A stretch of DNA of 42,943 nucleotides from Devosia sp. (GTDB lineage: Bacteria > Pseudomonadota > Alphaproteobacteria > Rhizobiales > Devosiaceae). The notes beneath the pieces were generated by a model that saw only the letters and a list, made by a program, of their open reading frames with translations, ran no database searches and was not told the DNA's origin. The stretch is from positions 1 to 42,943 of the forward strand of contig JACDQI010000241.1 of assembly GCA_015657675.1 (NCBI GenBank), given 5' to 3'. The position numbers and the translations under genes were made by a program. This document shows, piece after piece, positions 7,489 through 15,849 of this stretch; positions within the stretch are counted from its first letter, which is position 1, and each line of letters starts with the position of its first letter.

Positions 7489-7899
7489 ATGGCACAGCAT
7501 TTCGCCACTTGGTGGTCCTCTCTCTTCGCCTTTTTTGCCGCCCCGCTGGGGCTGCTTTCGCTCGATCCTCTCGCGCTGATCCCGGCCCTCGGCATCGTGC
7601 TCGGCCTCATCGGCCTCTATCTGGCAATCACGCTCGGCGAAAAGCAGTCCGTCTGGCTACTGCCGCCGCTAGTGCTCGCCACGTTCGCCCCGGTGATCAT
7701 CGAAATCGCCGAGGACGTGATGGGCTGGGTGGGCATGTCCTTCGTGATGTTCGTCGGTCTGATTTGCCTGCTGATCTGGATCAGCATCCTCGCCCACGAC
7801 GCCACCCGCCGGACCCCCATCTGGTCGATCGGCCTTTCCCTTCTGAGCTACGTTGCCTGGTGCGGCACCTATCTGGTGATCATTCCGCACTGGCTGTAA
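7489..7899 (+). CDS. Small integral membrane protein of unknown function
   Basis: This 136-residue protein is strongly hydrophobic. Four membrane segments can be traced: about 17-48 (two helices broken at DPLALIPALG), 54-72 (VWLLPPLVLATFAPVIIEIA), 80-101 (MSFVMFVGLICLLIWISILA) and 112-132 (SIGLSLLSYVAWCGTYLVII). Short charged loops such as HDATRRTP separate them. I do not recognise a family. It stands alone between the ychF terminator and the MaoC genes, 95 bases upstream of the latter. No clear ribosome binding site precedes the ATG at 7489, so the exact start is open. Confidence 0.65.
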   Translation: MAQHFATWWSSLFAFFAAPLGLLSLDPLALIPALGIVLGLIGLYLAITLGEKQSVWLLPPLVLATFAPVIIEIAEDVMGWVGMSFVMFVGLICLLIWISILAHDATRRTPIWSIGLSLLSYVAWCGTYLVIIPHWL

Positions 7900-8000
7900 G
7901 CCGCCAGAACCGGGTTGTGGGCCCCACGCACGGCTGCCATGCCGTGACAAGTCTGCGCCCTTGCGCTATGTCAGTCCCGCTTGACGTATAGGGAATGCCA

Positions 8001-8492
8001 ATGACCAATACGGTGACAGCCGATCGGCGCCACTTCGAGGACCTCGTGGTCGGCGAAGTCATCACCCTGGGGCAGGTGACGGTGACCCGGGACATGATCT
8101 TCGCCTTTGCCCGCGAGTTCGATCCCCTGCCCTTTCATCTCGACGAAGCGGCGGCCCGCAAGTCGCTGCTTGGCGGCCTCGCCGCCAGCGGCTGGCAGAC
8201 CGCAGCGCTCTCCCTCCGCATGCTCGTCGATGCCTTCCTGGGCAAAGTCGCCTCCATGGGCGGCCTCGGCTTCTCCGATCTCAAATGGAAGCAGCCCGTC
8301 ATGGTGGACGACACCATCACCGGCACCGCGACGATCTCTGCCCTGCGCCGCTCGCGCTCGCATCCCGAGCGCGGCATCGTCACGCTCCAGTTCGACATTC
8401 GCAATCAGAACAATGACCCGGTCATGTCCATGGCCCTCGCCAACCTCGTAGCGCTGCGCGTTCCAGATGCACCCCTGGAGACCGCGCTATGA
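8001..8492 (+). CDS. MaoC-family dehydratase
   Basis: This 163-residue hot-dog-fold protein resembles MaoC-like (R)-specific enoyl-CoA hydratases. The N-terminal FEDLVVGEVITLGQVTVTRDMIFAFAREFDPLPFHLDEAAA holds the family motif in which the FD..P.H Asp and His form the hydratase dyad. LLGGLAASGWQTAALSLRML follows, as in other members. I prefer the ATG at 8001 because AGGGA lies six bases upstream. The ATG at 7995 is only two codons earlier and sits directly on that AGGGA. It overlaps the next MaoC gene by four bases (ATGA), so the two are translationally coupled and probably form one heterodimeric or sequential unit. The substrate cannot be told from sequence. Confidence 0.88.
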   Translation: MTNTVTADRRHFEDLVVGEVITLGQVTVTRDMIFAFAREFDPLPFHLDEAAARKSLLGGLAASGWQTAALSLRMLVDAFLGKVASMGGLGFSDLKWKQPVMVDDTITGTATISALRRSRSHPERGIVTLQFDIRNQNNDPVMSMALANLVALRVPDAPLETAL

Positions 8493-9040
8493 CCCAGTGG
8501 TTCGAGGACATCACCCTCAATGCGCCCTATCCGCTTGGCGCCCACACCTTCACCCAAGCCGAGATCATCCGCTTCGGCACCCTCTATGACCCGCAATACT
8601 TCCACGTCGATCCCGAACTGGCCAAGCAGAGCCATTTCGGCGGCCTTGTCGCCTCAGGCTGGCACACGGTGTCGGTGGGCCACGCCCGCATGGTCGCCGC
8701 GCTCGACGCCGAAGGTGAACGCCTGCGCGGGCTGGGAGAGGAACCCGGCGTCTCCGGCCCCTCCCCCGGCGTCAACAAGATGGAGTTCAAGGCCCCGGTT
8801 CGCCCCGGCGACATCGTGAGCTACACGCTGACCGTCACCGGCAAGCGGCCATCCAATTCCATCCCGGGCTGGGGCCTGCTTTTCAACACCATCGAAGCGC
8901 ACAACCAGCGCGCCGAGCTGGTCTACCGCGCCGAACTGGTGGGCTTTTCCAAGCTGCGGGACTACAAGATGCCACTGCGGCTGCGGCTACTTCAGGCGTT
9001 GACCCGCGTGCCCGGATTGGGGAAATTGCTGCGCCCCTGA
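8489..9040 (+). CDS. MaoC-family dehydratase, second copy
   Basis: This 183-residue MaoC-like protein repeats the organisation of the upstream gene: TFTQAEIIRFGTLYDPQYFHVDPELA carries the catalytic-type Asp and His, followed by FGGLVASGWHTVSVGHARMV. It has an insertion LGEEPGVSGPSPGVNKMEFKAPVRPGD and a basic C-terminal tail (LRLRLLQALTRVPGLGKLLRP). The four-base overlap with the first copy indicates a coupled pair. Adjacent MaoC pairs occur widely in alphaproteobacteria and probably act on acyl-CoA intermediates, but no pathway partner such as a CoA ligase or thiolase lies nearby. Confidence 0.87.
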   Translation: MTQWFEDITLNAPYPLGAHTFTQAEIIRFGTLYDPQYFHVDPELAKQSHFGGLVASGWHTVSVGHARMVAALDAEGERLRGLGEEPGVSGPSPGVNKMEFKAPVRPGDIVSYTLTVTGKRPSNSIPGWGLLFNTIEAHNQRAELVYRAELVGFSKLRDYKMPLRLRLLQALTRVPGLGKLLRP

Positions 9041-9072
9041 TTGGCAGCCCGAATCCAACTGCGAGTCCACTC

Positions 9073-9450
9073 ATGCGCCTGCCCCTTACAGCTCTCCTGC
9101 TGCTGGCCGCCTCGGCCGCCCCGGCCTTCGCTCAGGGCATGACGGTCGCCGGCGTCGAAGGCAACTGGGCCTGCCGCGCCCTGATTGATGGCAAGAAGGC
9201 CGGCATCCTGACCATCTTCGCCGGCACCTACGGCTACGCCTCGGTCAACTTCGGCTCGAAGGCATCGGGCACCGGTTCAGCCGGCATGGCGTCAGATGGC
9301 GTCACCTTCCTGGACGGAACGCTGGTCCAGGGTGCGGGTATCACCACTGCGCTCCTGAGCTTTGATTCCGAGGGCAAGGACGCGTTGACCCTCTACCAGC
9401 CGCAGCCCGACCAGACGCAGAAACCGATCTTGGTCTGCAATCCGCGCTAA
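9073..9450 (+). CDS. Hypothetical exported protein
   Basis: This 125-residue protein has a clear Sec signal peptide, MRLPLTALLLLAASAAPAFA, with a probable cleavage after AFA at residue 20. The mature part of about 105 residues contains two cysteines (in GNWACRAL and LVCNPR near the end) that could form a disulfide. Glycine-rich strands such as TYGYASVNFGSKASGTGSAG suggest a small beta-sheet fold. I do not recognise the family. It starts 32 bases after the MaoC pair, on the same strand, with a weak ribosome site. Confidence 0.65.
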   Translation: MRLPLTALLLLAASAAPAFAQGMTVAGVEGNWACRALIDGKKAGILTIFAGTYGYASVNFGSKASGTGSAGMASDGVTFLDGTLVQGAGITTALLSFDSEGKDALTLYQPQPDQTQKPILVCNPR

Positions 9451-9769
9451 CCTCGGGTACCGGGACGCGGCTTGACGGCTAGCGGCGGCGTGGTCTATGA
9501 ACCCGCCCTCAACCAAGAGGTCTCGCCACAAAATGATCTGAGAGCAACCGCGGACGCCCAAGTATATGTCTTCCCACGCCGAGCGTGTGGCAGACGATGC
9601 TCGGATGCCGGCCGGCGTGATGCTCCAGATGTGAGTCGGATTCCGTCCGGCCTCCCTGGCGTCCAGTCTCCCCATAACCCTTATCATCAACGCGCTGTGT
9701 ACTACGTCGTGCCGCGCATTTGGCCCCGCTCGTGCCCGTCGAGGACAGCGGCGGGGAAGGAGATGGCTT
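9451..9769. other. 319-base interval without a convincing gene
   Basis: Open frames cross this stretch on both strands, but none has a family-like sequence, a good ribosome site or consistent codon use. I see no strong hairpin or tRNA-like fold. The last bases (AAGGAGA at 9757-9763) are the ribosome site of the small gene that follows. Confidence 0.4.
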
Positions 9770-9925
9770 ATGCCAAAATTCATGACCTATCAGCGGCCCG
9801 TTCCGGTCAACAAGAAACGCTGGGGCGGCAAGCCCGGGCATGCCTACGGCCCTGCCCCCAAGTCGGCCAAGTTGGCCAAGACCGAGCAGTTGCCGACCCA
9901 ACCGAAGTTACCGACCCGGCATTAG
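9770..9925 (+). CDS. Small basic protein of 51 residues, function unknown
   Basis: A short open frame starts at the ATG at 9770, six bases after a strong AAGGAGA ribosome site, and ends with TAG at 9923-9925. The product begins MPKFMTYQRPVPVNKKRWGG and continues with KPGHAYGPAPKSAKLAK. It is rich in Lys, Pro and Gly, with no membrane segment and no cysteine. Its stop overlaps the stop of the convergent sigma factor gene by three bases. The ribosome site and protein-like composition support a real gene. Its function is unknown, and conservation in relatives would be the deciding evidence. Confidence 0.6.
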   Translation: MPKFMTYQRPVPVNKKRWGGKPGHAYGPAPKSAKLAKTEQLPTQPKLPTRH

Positions 9926-11181
9926 CTCGCGCAGGAGCGGGCGCGTTCGAGCAGAAGCGCCCGCTCCGGCTCGTTGCGGGTCATTTCGGCGGCGCGGGTG
10001 AACTCGACCCGCGCCTCCTCCATACGCCCCAGCTTGAACAGCAGATCCGCCCGCACGCTGGGCAGCAGGTGATAGCCCTTGAGCATCGGCAGCGCAGCTA
10101 ATTGGTCGATCAGTTCCAGCCCGGCCGCCGGCCCGGCGAAAAAGCTCACCGCTACCGCCCTGTTGAGCTCAACCACGGGGTTTGGCGCTACCTCTGCCAA
10201 GATCGAATAGAGCGCGACGATGCGGCCCCAGTCGGTGTCATCAGGCCGCCGCGCCCGCGCGTGGCATGCCGCAATACCCGCCTGCAGCGTATAGGGCCCG
10301 CGCGCTGCCGATAGCGCCTCGGCCTGCTCCAGCGCCGCAAGGCCTCGCCCGATCAGCAGACGGTCCCACAGCGCCCGGTTCTGCTCGAACAGCAGGATGG
10401 GCGAGCCATCCGGCGCCACCCGCGCTCGGCTCCGCGACGCCTGGATCTCCATCAGCGCCACCAGCCCATGCACCTCGGCCTCTTCGGGCAGCAGATGGGC
10501 GACGATGCGTCCAAGCCGCAGCGCCTCCTCGACCAGTTCGGGCCGCATCCAGTCGTCTCCGGCAGTAGCCGAATAGCCCTCGTTGAAGATCAGATAGATG
10601 ACCTCAAGAACCGAGCTGAGCCGCTCGGCCCGCTCGGCGCCGCCGGGCACCTCGAACGGCACGCCGGCCTCGGCAATGGTCCGCTTGGCCCGCACCACCC
10701 GCTGCGCAATGGTCGGCTCCGGCACGAGGAACGCCCGCGCGATCTCCGCCGTGCTAAGCCCGCCGATCAGCCGCAGCGTCAACGCCAGCCGCGCCTCGCG
10801 CGACAGCAGCGGATGGCAGGAGGTAAAGATCAGCCGCAGCAGATCATCGCCCACGTCATCGTCGAGCGCGGTGTCATAGTCGGGGACCCGCTGCTCTTCT
10901 TCGCCGAGGTCCCGCCCGACCTCGTCGAGCTTGCGCTGCGCCATCTTTTGCCGTCGGAACTGGTCGATGGCTTTTCGTTTCGCCGCAGCCATCAACCAGG
11001 CGCCCGGATTGCGTGGCACACCCGATTGCGGCCACGCCTCGAGCGCGATCAGCAGCGCGTCCTGGGCCAGTTCTTCGGCGGTGGAAATGTTGCGCACCAT
11101 GCGCGTCTGACCCGCAACGAGCCGCGCCTGCTCGATACGCCAGACGGCCTCGATGGTCTTGTGGGTCTCGATATCGGACAT
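9922..11181 (-). CDS. Second ECF42-type RNA polymerase sigma factor
   Basis: This 419-residue sigma factor has the same build as the one at 2264-3508. Region 2 is around residues 8-80 (RIEQARLVAGQTRMVRNI, STAEELAQDALLIALEAWP, AWLMAAAKRKAIDQFRR). Region 4 is around 125-175 (LALTLRLIGGLSTAEIARAF, PTIAQRVVRAKRTIAEAGVPFEVP). A C-terminal TPR-like extension of about 230 residues includes LEVIYLIFNEGYSATAG, IVAHLLPEEAEVHGLVALM and LNRAVAVSFFAGP. The insertion LDEVGRDLGEEEQRVPDYD between regions 2 and 4 is typical of this subgroup. Two DGPF genes lie upstream on the same strand, and the sigma gene follows them by 65 bases. I saw no copy of the TGTCGAA/CGTC promoter directly before it. Confidence 0.92.
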   Translation of the reverse strand: MSDIETHKTIEAVWRIEQARLVAGQTRMVRNISTAEELAQDALLIALEAWPQSGVPRNPGAWLMAAAKRKAIDQFRRQKMAQRKLDEVGRDLGEEEQRVPDYDTALDDDVGDDLLRLIFTSCHPLLSREARLALTLRLIGGLSTAEIARAFLVPEPTIAQRVVRAKRTIAEAGVPFEVPGGAERAERLSSVLEVIYLIFNEGYSATAGDDWMRPELVEEALRLGRIVAHLLPEEAEVHGLVALMEIQASRSRARVAPDGSPILLFEQNRALWDRLLIGRGLAALEQAEALSAARGPYTLQAGIAACHARARRPDDTDWGRIVALYSILAEVAPNPVVELNRAVAVSFFAGPAAGLELIDQLAALPMLKGYHLLPSVRADLLFKLGRMEEARVEFTRAAEMTRNEPERALLLERARSCAS

Positions 11182-11246
11182 GGCAACGCGATCAGAACAG
11201 GTCGACCGCGTCGCGGCAAGCGTACATCGTCAGTCCCGCCAGCGGG

Positions 11247-11687
11247 TTAGCGGGCGTCTTCTTCAGACAGCGCAAAGACGCTGTCATACTGTTCCTTCTG
11301 CTCCGCACTCATCGGGCCGAAATCCTCGGCTTCGTAGACTTGCCGGAGCTCCAGCTCGACATTGCCGTGCCCATCAAGCTTGGGCCAGCGCTTGACCCAG
11401 TCGAGCGCTTCCTCGCGCGACCCGACCTTGATCATCGTGAACCCGGCGACCAGCTCCTTGGCTTCGGCAAACGGCCCGTCGATCACCGACGGCGTGCCAT
11501 TGCTGAACTTTATCCGGTAGCCGCGCGAGGACGGCATCAGCCCGTCGCCGCCCACCAGCACCCCGGCCTTCGCCATCTCTTCGTTGTAGGCCATCATCTG
11601 GGCCATGAGGGCCTCGTGGCCTCCATCGGCCGGGGCCGACTCGGCCTCAGTCTCAGCATCGGCCTTGCGAATGATCATGAAACGCAT
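11247..11687 (-). CDS. YCII/DGPF-domain protein
   Basis: This 146-residue YCII-related protein carries the literal DGPF signature (VIDGPFAEAKELVAGFTMIKV) and the N-terminal MRFMIIRKADAE strand. A low-complexity stretch TEAESAPADGG follows the first strand. The C-terminal tail ELELRQVYEAEDFGPMSAEQKEQYDSV is longer than in the genes at 425 and 922. The ATG at 11687 is chosen because GGGAG lies about eight bases before it. An earlier in-frame start at 11708 lacks a ribosome site. It sits between a second DGPF gene and the sigma factor, probably in one transcript with both. Confidence 0.88.
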   Translation of the reverse strand: MRFMIIRKADAETEAESAPADGGHEALMAQMMAYNEEMAKAGVLVGGDGLMPSSRGYRIKFSNGTPSVIDGPFAEAKELVAGFTMIKVGSREEALDWVKRWPKLDGHGNVELELRQVYEAEDFGPMSAEQKEQYDSVFALSEEDAR

Positions 11688-11713
11688 CTGAAATCTCCCG
11701 TCTCTCACTTGGC

Positions 11714-12127
11714 CTAGAAACGACCGCTCGCACGCAGCGCGGCTTCGGTCTGCAACGCCTCGCGAGAAATGTCATCCTCCACGAAGTCGGTGACTTCCGA
11801 CACGCGCCGCACTTCCACCTCGCCCTCGGTGAACGGAATCCGCCGCGCCCAGGCAACCGCCTCTGCCAGATCCTTCACCGACAGGATCCAGAAACCACCG
11901 ACAAGTTCCTTGGCTTCGGTGAACGGCCCATCGACAACCTCCTGCTTGTCCTTGCCAAACCGCACCTTGGCGCCGAACTTGCTCGGCTGCAGCCCCTCGC
12001 CCGCCAGCAGCACGCCGGCCTCGATGAGCTCCGCATTGAACTTGCCCATTTCGGCGATGAGCTCGGACGACGGCGGCGGGTTGTTCTCCTCCGCCGGCGT
12101 GCCTTTGACGATGATCATGAACCGCAT
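11714..12127 (-). CDS. YCII/DGPF-domain protein
   Basis: This 137-residue protein has the same layout as its downstream neighbour: MRFMIIVKGTPAEEN, then GVLLAGEGLQPSKFGAKVRF, the signature VVDGPFTEAKELVGGFWIL, and AVAWARRIPFTEGEVEVRRV. Its start at 12127 has GGAGA six bases upstream. The ATG four codons earlier overlaps that ribosome site and is less likely. It is the first gene of the second ECF42 cluster and is preceded by a TGTCGAT-N16-CGTC promoter, so this sigma factor probably drives its own DGPF operon. Confidence 0.88.
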   Translation of the reverse strand: MRFMIIVKGTPAEENNPPPSSELIAEMGKFNAELIEAGVLLAGEGLQPSKFGAKVRFGKDKQEVVDGPFTEAKELVGGFWILSVKDLAEAVAWARRIPFTEGEVEVRRVSEVTDFVEDDISREALQTEAALRASGRF

Positions 12128-12172
12128 GTCAGTCTCCATTTAGCCAAGGGCGACACTGCCCTCTGCTCACAC

Positions 12173-12199
12173 GACGAACCGACATGACGCAGATCGACA
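12173..12199 (-). promoter_or_regulatory. Putative ECF42-type promoter P4
   Basis: On the minus strand TGTCGAT (12199-12193) and CGTC (12176-12173) are separated by 16 bases, the same geometry as P1-P3 of the first cluster. The site lies 45 bases before the DGPF gene start at 12127. The bases following CGTC (GTGTG) differ from the CATTGT-type extension of P1-P3. Confidence 0.5.
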
Positions 12200-12243
12200 C
12201 GACGTCTGAACTTTTTGCAGGCCGCCTGTAAGCGCGCCAGAAA

Positions 12244-12690
12244 CTACTTCTCTCCGGCCTTCAACGCGGCAACGGCCTTGGCGATGCGCTTGATCCGCGT
12301 CTCCTCGGTCTTGGCATCGGCTATCGCCAGCACGTGCCGCGACTGGTTGCTGTACGAGAGCGTCGAAAAGAATGCTGCGGCCGCTGGCTCCCTGGCGAGC
12401 GCGGCGGCAAAATCGGCCGGCACCTCGACCTCGCGCGGCGCCGTGTCGAGCTCCAGCGTCACCGCGATCGCATCGCCACCCTTGATCCCGGTCGCGGCCC
12501 GCTTGTCCGACGAAAAGCTGATCAGGTACTTGCCGTCCATCACCGCCACGCTGGAGCGATAGGCAAAGCCGTTGACGGTGACATTGACCTTCGGCTTCTT
12601 GCCGCCGCCGAGCGCTGCGATGATCTCCTCCGGCACCACGATGCCGGTATTGTTGCCCATCTGGAACAGCGTCGAGGCAAACGCAGGCAT
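12244..12690 (-). CDS. DUF1905/YdeI-OmpD-associated family protein
   Basis: This 148-residue protein begins with a DUF1905-type beta domain (FASTLFQMGNNTGIVVPEEIIAALGGGKKPKVNVTVNGFAYRSSV and a later GGDAIAVTLELDTAPREV). It ends with a YdeI/OmpD-associated-type helical segment (VPADFAAALAREPAAAAFFSTLSYSNQSRHVLAI, then IKRIAKAVAAL). Proteins of this family are small and cytoplasmic, with only loose links to stress or bacteriocin tolerance. The ATG at 12690 is one base after the apt stop, so the two are co-transcribed. Its presence next to the DGPF cluster may be chance. Confidence 0.83.
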   Translation of the reverse strand: MPAFASTLFQMGNNTGIVVPEEIIAALGGGKKPKVNVTVNGFAYRSSVAVMDGKYLISFSSDKRAATGIKGGDAIAVTLELDTAPREVEVPADFAAALAREPAAAAFFSTLSYSNQSRHVLAIADAKTEETRIKRIAKAVAALKAGEK

Positions 12691-12691
12691 C

Positions 12692-13225
12692 TCAGTGCCC
12701 TTCGTAGGGCAGCAGGGCCTCCACCGTCACGCCGACTTCGCGCAACTTCTGCGCGCCGCCCAGATCGAAGAGATCAATGACGAACGCCGCATCGCCCACC
12801 GTCGCGCCGGTCCGCCGGATCAGCGACACCGCGGCCAGCGCCGTGCCACCGGTGGCGATCAGGTCGTCGACCAGCAGCACCTTGTCCCCGGCCTCCAGCA
12901 CATCGGCATGAATCTCGATGGTGTCCACGCCATATTCGAGCGCGTAGTTCTGCCCGATGGTCTCACCCGGCAGCTTGCCCTTCTTGCGCACCGGCACAAA
13001 GCCGACGCCGAGAGAGATCGCCACGCCCGCACCAAAAATGAATCCGCGCGCTTCGATGCCCGCGACATGCGTGATGCCGCGGCCGCGATAGCGCTCGGCG
13101 AGCTGTTCCACACTCTGGCGAAACCCTTCCGGGTGCTCGATCAGCGTGGTGATGTCGCGAAACAGAATCCCCGGCTTGGGGTAGTCGGGGATCGAACGGA
13201 CCAGGGACTTGAGGTCGAGCGGCAT
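12692..13225 (-). CDS. apt: Adenine phosphoribosyltransferase
   Basis: Apt salvages adenine to AMP using PRPP (EC 2.4.2.7). The 177 residues show [18 protein letters not shown] at the N-terminus, [14 protein letters not shown], the lysine-rich flexible loop [23 protein letters not shown], and the PRPP-binding motif [17 protein letters not shown] around residues 118-134. The ATG at 13225 gives the usual [16 protein letters not shown] start. The gene lies between a small hypothetical gene and the YdeI-like gene on the minus strand, downstream of the cytochrome bc1 operon but separated from it by a hairpin. Confidence 0.96.
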   Translation of the reverse strand: MPLDLKSLVRSIPDYPKPGILFRDITTLIEHPEGFRQSVEQLAERYRGRGITHVAGIEARGFIFGAGVAISLGVGFVPVRKKGKLPGETIGQNYALEYGVDTIEIHADVLEAGDKVLLVDDLIATGGTALAAVSLIRRTGATVGDAAFVIDLFDLGGAQKLREVGVTVEALLPYEGH

Positions 13226-13296
13226 GGGGACTCCGGAAGTCTGAAATTGCCGCCGAGGATGAGCAAACCGCGCCCTTGGGCGCAAGGCCTGAAACG

Positions 13297-13491
13297 TCAG
13301 TTACGTCGGATGATCTTTCGCGCCGTCACGCCCGCGCTATAGGCGGCGTCGAGCGCCGCCTCGGCCGCAAGCTGACGCATCCGCGGCGTGATCAGCAACG
13401 GCGCCGCGCGCAATCCGGCGCGCACCGCCGGATGGCGCGCTACAGCCGCGGCAACGCCGATGGCGGTCACGGCAATCCGAAAGACCGACAT
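13297..13491 (-). CDS. Small hypothetical protein with one hydrophobic helix
   Basis: An open frame from the ATG at 13491 gives 64 residues: [21 protein letters not shown], then [32 protein letters not shown] and a basic end ARKIIRRN. The N-terminal stretch of about 17 hydrophobic residues could be a membrane anchor. AGGGGG lies six bases before the start. The frame is open further upstream to 13593, but that part runs into the petC terminator and does not look coding. It is 71 bases before apt on the same strand. No family is recognised. Confidence 0.55.
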   Translation of the reverse strand: MSVFRIAVTAIGVAAAVARHPAVRAGLRAAPLLITPRMRQLAAEAALDAAYSAGVTARKIIRRN

Positions 13492-13584
13492 TCCCAACCC
13501 CCTGCATCCGGTGAACTGGGCCACAGTACCGCAGACTGATGTGGCAGGAGAAGGGCGTGGAACGACCGGGCCCAAAATGCAGAA

Positions 13585-13603
13585 GGGCCCCACCAGGGGG
13601 CCC
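13585..13603 (-). terminator. Intrinsic terminator of petABC
   Basis: GGGCCCC (13585-13591) and GGGGCCC (13597-13603) pair around ACCAG, starting 24 bases after the petC stop on the minus strand. In that direction the stem is followed by TTCTGCATTTT. It probably separates petABC from the small gene and apt. Confidence 0.65.
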
Positions 13604-13627
13604 CTCTCAAACTCGTCGTCGGTCAGC

Positions 13628-14509
13628 TTAATGCTCGACGTTGCGCCACAGCTGGCGCTTCACCAGGTACATGATCACCGCAAACAGGAACAGGAAGGCC
13701 ATGACCTTAAAGCCCGTCTCCTTGCGGTCGACCAGGTGCGGTTCGGCAATCCACATCAGGAAGGCCGTGACGTCGCGCGAAGTCTGCTCGACGGTCGGCT
13801 CGATCACCGAACCATCCTCGGCAGCCTCGTAGGTCACCAGACCGTCAGCAAGCGGCGGCGGCATGCCGATCGCATGGCCCGGGAAGTAGTGGTTGTAGTA
13901 CTTGCCTTCCGGCAGAACGAAAGGGTTGCCCTGCGAGTCGAGCGTGCCTTCCGGTACAGTTTCCTCATAGCCGGTCAGCAGCGCATGGAGGTAGTCCGTA
14001 CCGCCTTCGGCATAGGGCGTGAAGTAGTTGAGGATCCACCACGGGAACGGCTGGCTAGCCGAGCGGGCCTTGGCAATCACCGACAGGTCCGGCGGATAAG
14101 CCCCACCATTGGCATCGCGCGCATCCTGCTCGGTGGCGAACGGTGCCGGCCAACGGTCCGCCGCGACGCCAGGACGAACCCCGCCTTCGGCTTCCGGATC
14201 GACGATCTCATAGGTCGCCGCGAGGGCCTTCACCTGCTCCTCGGAGAACTCCGGCCCGCCCTTTTGCGAAAGGTTGCGGAAGGCCATCAGGTTCATCGAA
14301 TGGCAGCTGGCACAGACTTCCTTGAAGACTTGAAAGCCTCGCTGGAGCTGGTTCTTGTCGAACGTCCCGAAGATCCCCGCAAAGGTCCAGGGCTGCTTTT
14401 CAATCTGCTGCGTCGTCTCGGCGGCCTGAACTGGCAGCGTCACCATGGGTGCGGCCGAAACGGCCACCGCCACCAGGATCGCGCCGAGAATGGTCTTGGT
14501 CTTGATCAT
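13628..14509 (-). CDS. petC: Cytochrome c1 subunit of the bc1 complex
   Basis: Cytochrome c1 carries electrons from the Rieske centre to cytochrome c in complex III at the periplasmic face of the inner membrane. The protein has 293 residues: a signal peptide (residues 1-30, ending LPVQAA), the haem attachment motif CASCH at 66-70, the family segments NLMAFRNLSQKGGPEFSE and ANGGAYPPDLSVIAKAR, the probable axial Met in HAIGMPPPLADG, and a C-terminal membrane anchor (FKVMAFLFLFAVIMYLVKRQLW). It is the last gene of petABC, 20 bases after petB. The frame is intact. Confidence 0.97.
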   Translation of the reverse strand: MIKTKTILGAILVAVAVSAAPMVTLPVQAAETTQQIEKQPWTFAGIFGTFDKNQLQRGFQVFKEVCASCHSMNLMAFRNLSQKGGPEFSEEQVKALAATYEIVDPEAEGGVRPGVAADRWPAPFATEQDARDANGGAYPPDLSVIAKARSASQPFPWWILNYFTPYAEGGTDYLHALLTGYEETVPEGTLDSQGNPFVLPEGKYYNHYFPGHAIGMPPPLADGLVTYEAAEDGSVIEPTVEQTSRDVTAFLMWIAEPHLVDRKETGFKVMAFLFLFAVIMYLVKRQLWRNVEH

Positions 14510-14529
14510 TTGAGGTGCGGTCCCGGGTA

Positions 14530-15832
14530 TCAGTGCGAAGGAGCAGGCGTGGCGGTAGTCGCCACGGGCTTGTGCTTGGCCAGCACGGCTTCGGAGATCG
14601 ATGCCGGCAGCGGCTTGGGCGTCTCAAGTCGACCCAGAAGCGGCAGGACCACCAGGAAGTGCAGGAAGTAGTAAGCCGTGCAGATCTTGGAGAACTCGGC
14701 TACGCCCAGCCCAAGCACCTTACCGTCCGCCGGCGCTGCGCCCAGATAGGCCAGCATGATGAAGTTGGCGACAAACAGCCAGTAGAACCACTTAAAGATC
14801 GGACGGAACGTGCCCGACCGCACCTTGGACGTTATCCAGCCAGGGCAGGAAGAACAGGATCAGGATCGAGCCACCAAAGAAGATGACGCCACCCAGCTTG
14901 GAGTCGATGAACAGGATATTGAAGTCGATGGCGCGCAGCACCGCGTAGAACGGCAGGAAGTACCATTCAGGCACGATGTGGGCCGGCGTCACCTGGCTGT
15001 TCGCCATGATGTAGTTGTCCGCATGCCCCAGCAGATCCGGAGCAAAGAACACGAACCAGGCGAACGGGATGAAGAAGACGATGATCCCGAACAGATCCTT
15101 CATCGTGTAGTACGGATGGAACGGCAGGGTATCGCGGCTCGACTTGACGTCCACGCCCACCGGGTTGTTGTTGCCCGGGATGTGCAGCGCCCAGATATGC
15201 AGAGCCACAACGGCAGCAATCACGAACGGCAGCAGATAGTGCAGCGAGAAGAAGCGGTTGAGCGTGGCATTGTCCACCGTGAACCCGCCGCGCAGCAGCT
15301 GCAGGATCGGATCGCCGACCACCGGAATGGCGGCAAAGATATTGGTGATAACCTGCGCCGCCCAGAAGCTCATCTGGCCCCACGGCAGCACGTAACCCAT
15401 GAACGCCGTCGCCATCATGAGCACAAAGATCACAACGCCCAGGATCCAGAGGATCTCGCGGGGGGCCTTGTACGACCCGAAATAGAGGCCACGGAAGATA
15501 TGGATATAGACTGCCGCAAAGAACATCGAGGCGCCGACCGCGTGCACGGCCTGGATGATGCGCCCGCCATTGACGTCACGGCGGATGTGCTCGACCGAGT
15601 TGAACGCCAGGTCCACATGCGGGGTATAATGCATCGCAAGGACGATGCCGGTGACGATCTGCACCACCAGCATGATCGCCAGGATGCCGCCGAACGTCCA
15701 GAAATAGTTGAGGTTCTTGGGCGTCGGGTAGTCCATCAGGTGTTCTTTGGACCACCGGATGATTGGCAGACGCTCGTCGATCCACTTCTCGACCGCACTA
15801 CCGGGAGTATATGAGCTTTCGTGGCTGGCCAT
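14530..15832 (-). CDS. petB: Cytochrome b subunit of the bc1 complex, frame broken once
   Basis: Cytochrome b is the quinol-oxidising and quinone-reducing membrane core of complex III. The four haem-ligand histidines fall at residues 97, 111, 198 and 212. The Qo-site motif [16 protein letters not shown] is present, and membrane helices run along the whole protein. The frame breaks near 14815, where the mRNA reads CAAGGTGCGG. Removing one G gives [20 protein letters not shown], matching the family pattern LPWLD..KVRS. The remaining 97 codons ([19 protein letters not shown] onward) supply the last helices. The repaired length is 433 residues, normal for alphaproteobacteria. An essential respiratory gene within an intact operon makes a sequencing error the likely cause. 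Confidence 0.95.
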
Positions 15833-15849
15833 GTCTTGTCTAGTGCCTC

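Noticed and set aside
9472-10101. Open frames on both strands in the gap before the 51-residue gene
   Set aside because: They lack ribosome sites, change composition along their length and run into the sigma factor gene antisense. Only the frame at 9770-9925 is protein-like.
13388-14671. A 427-codon plus-strand frame across petC
   Set aside because: It lies antisense to an unmistakable cytochrome c1 gene and has Arg/His/Gln-rich shadow composition.
14810-15814. A 334-codon plus-strand frame opposite petB
   Set aside because: It is the antisense shadow of cytochrome b, with no recognisable domain.
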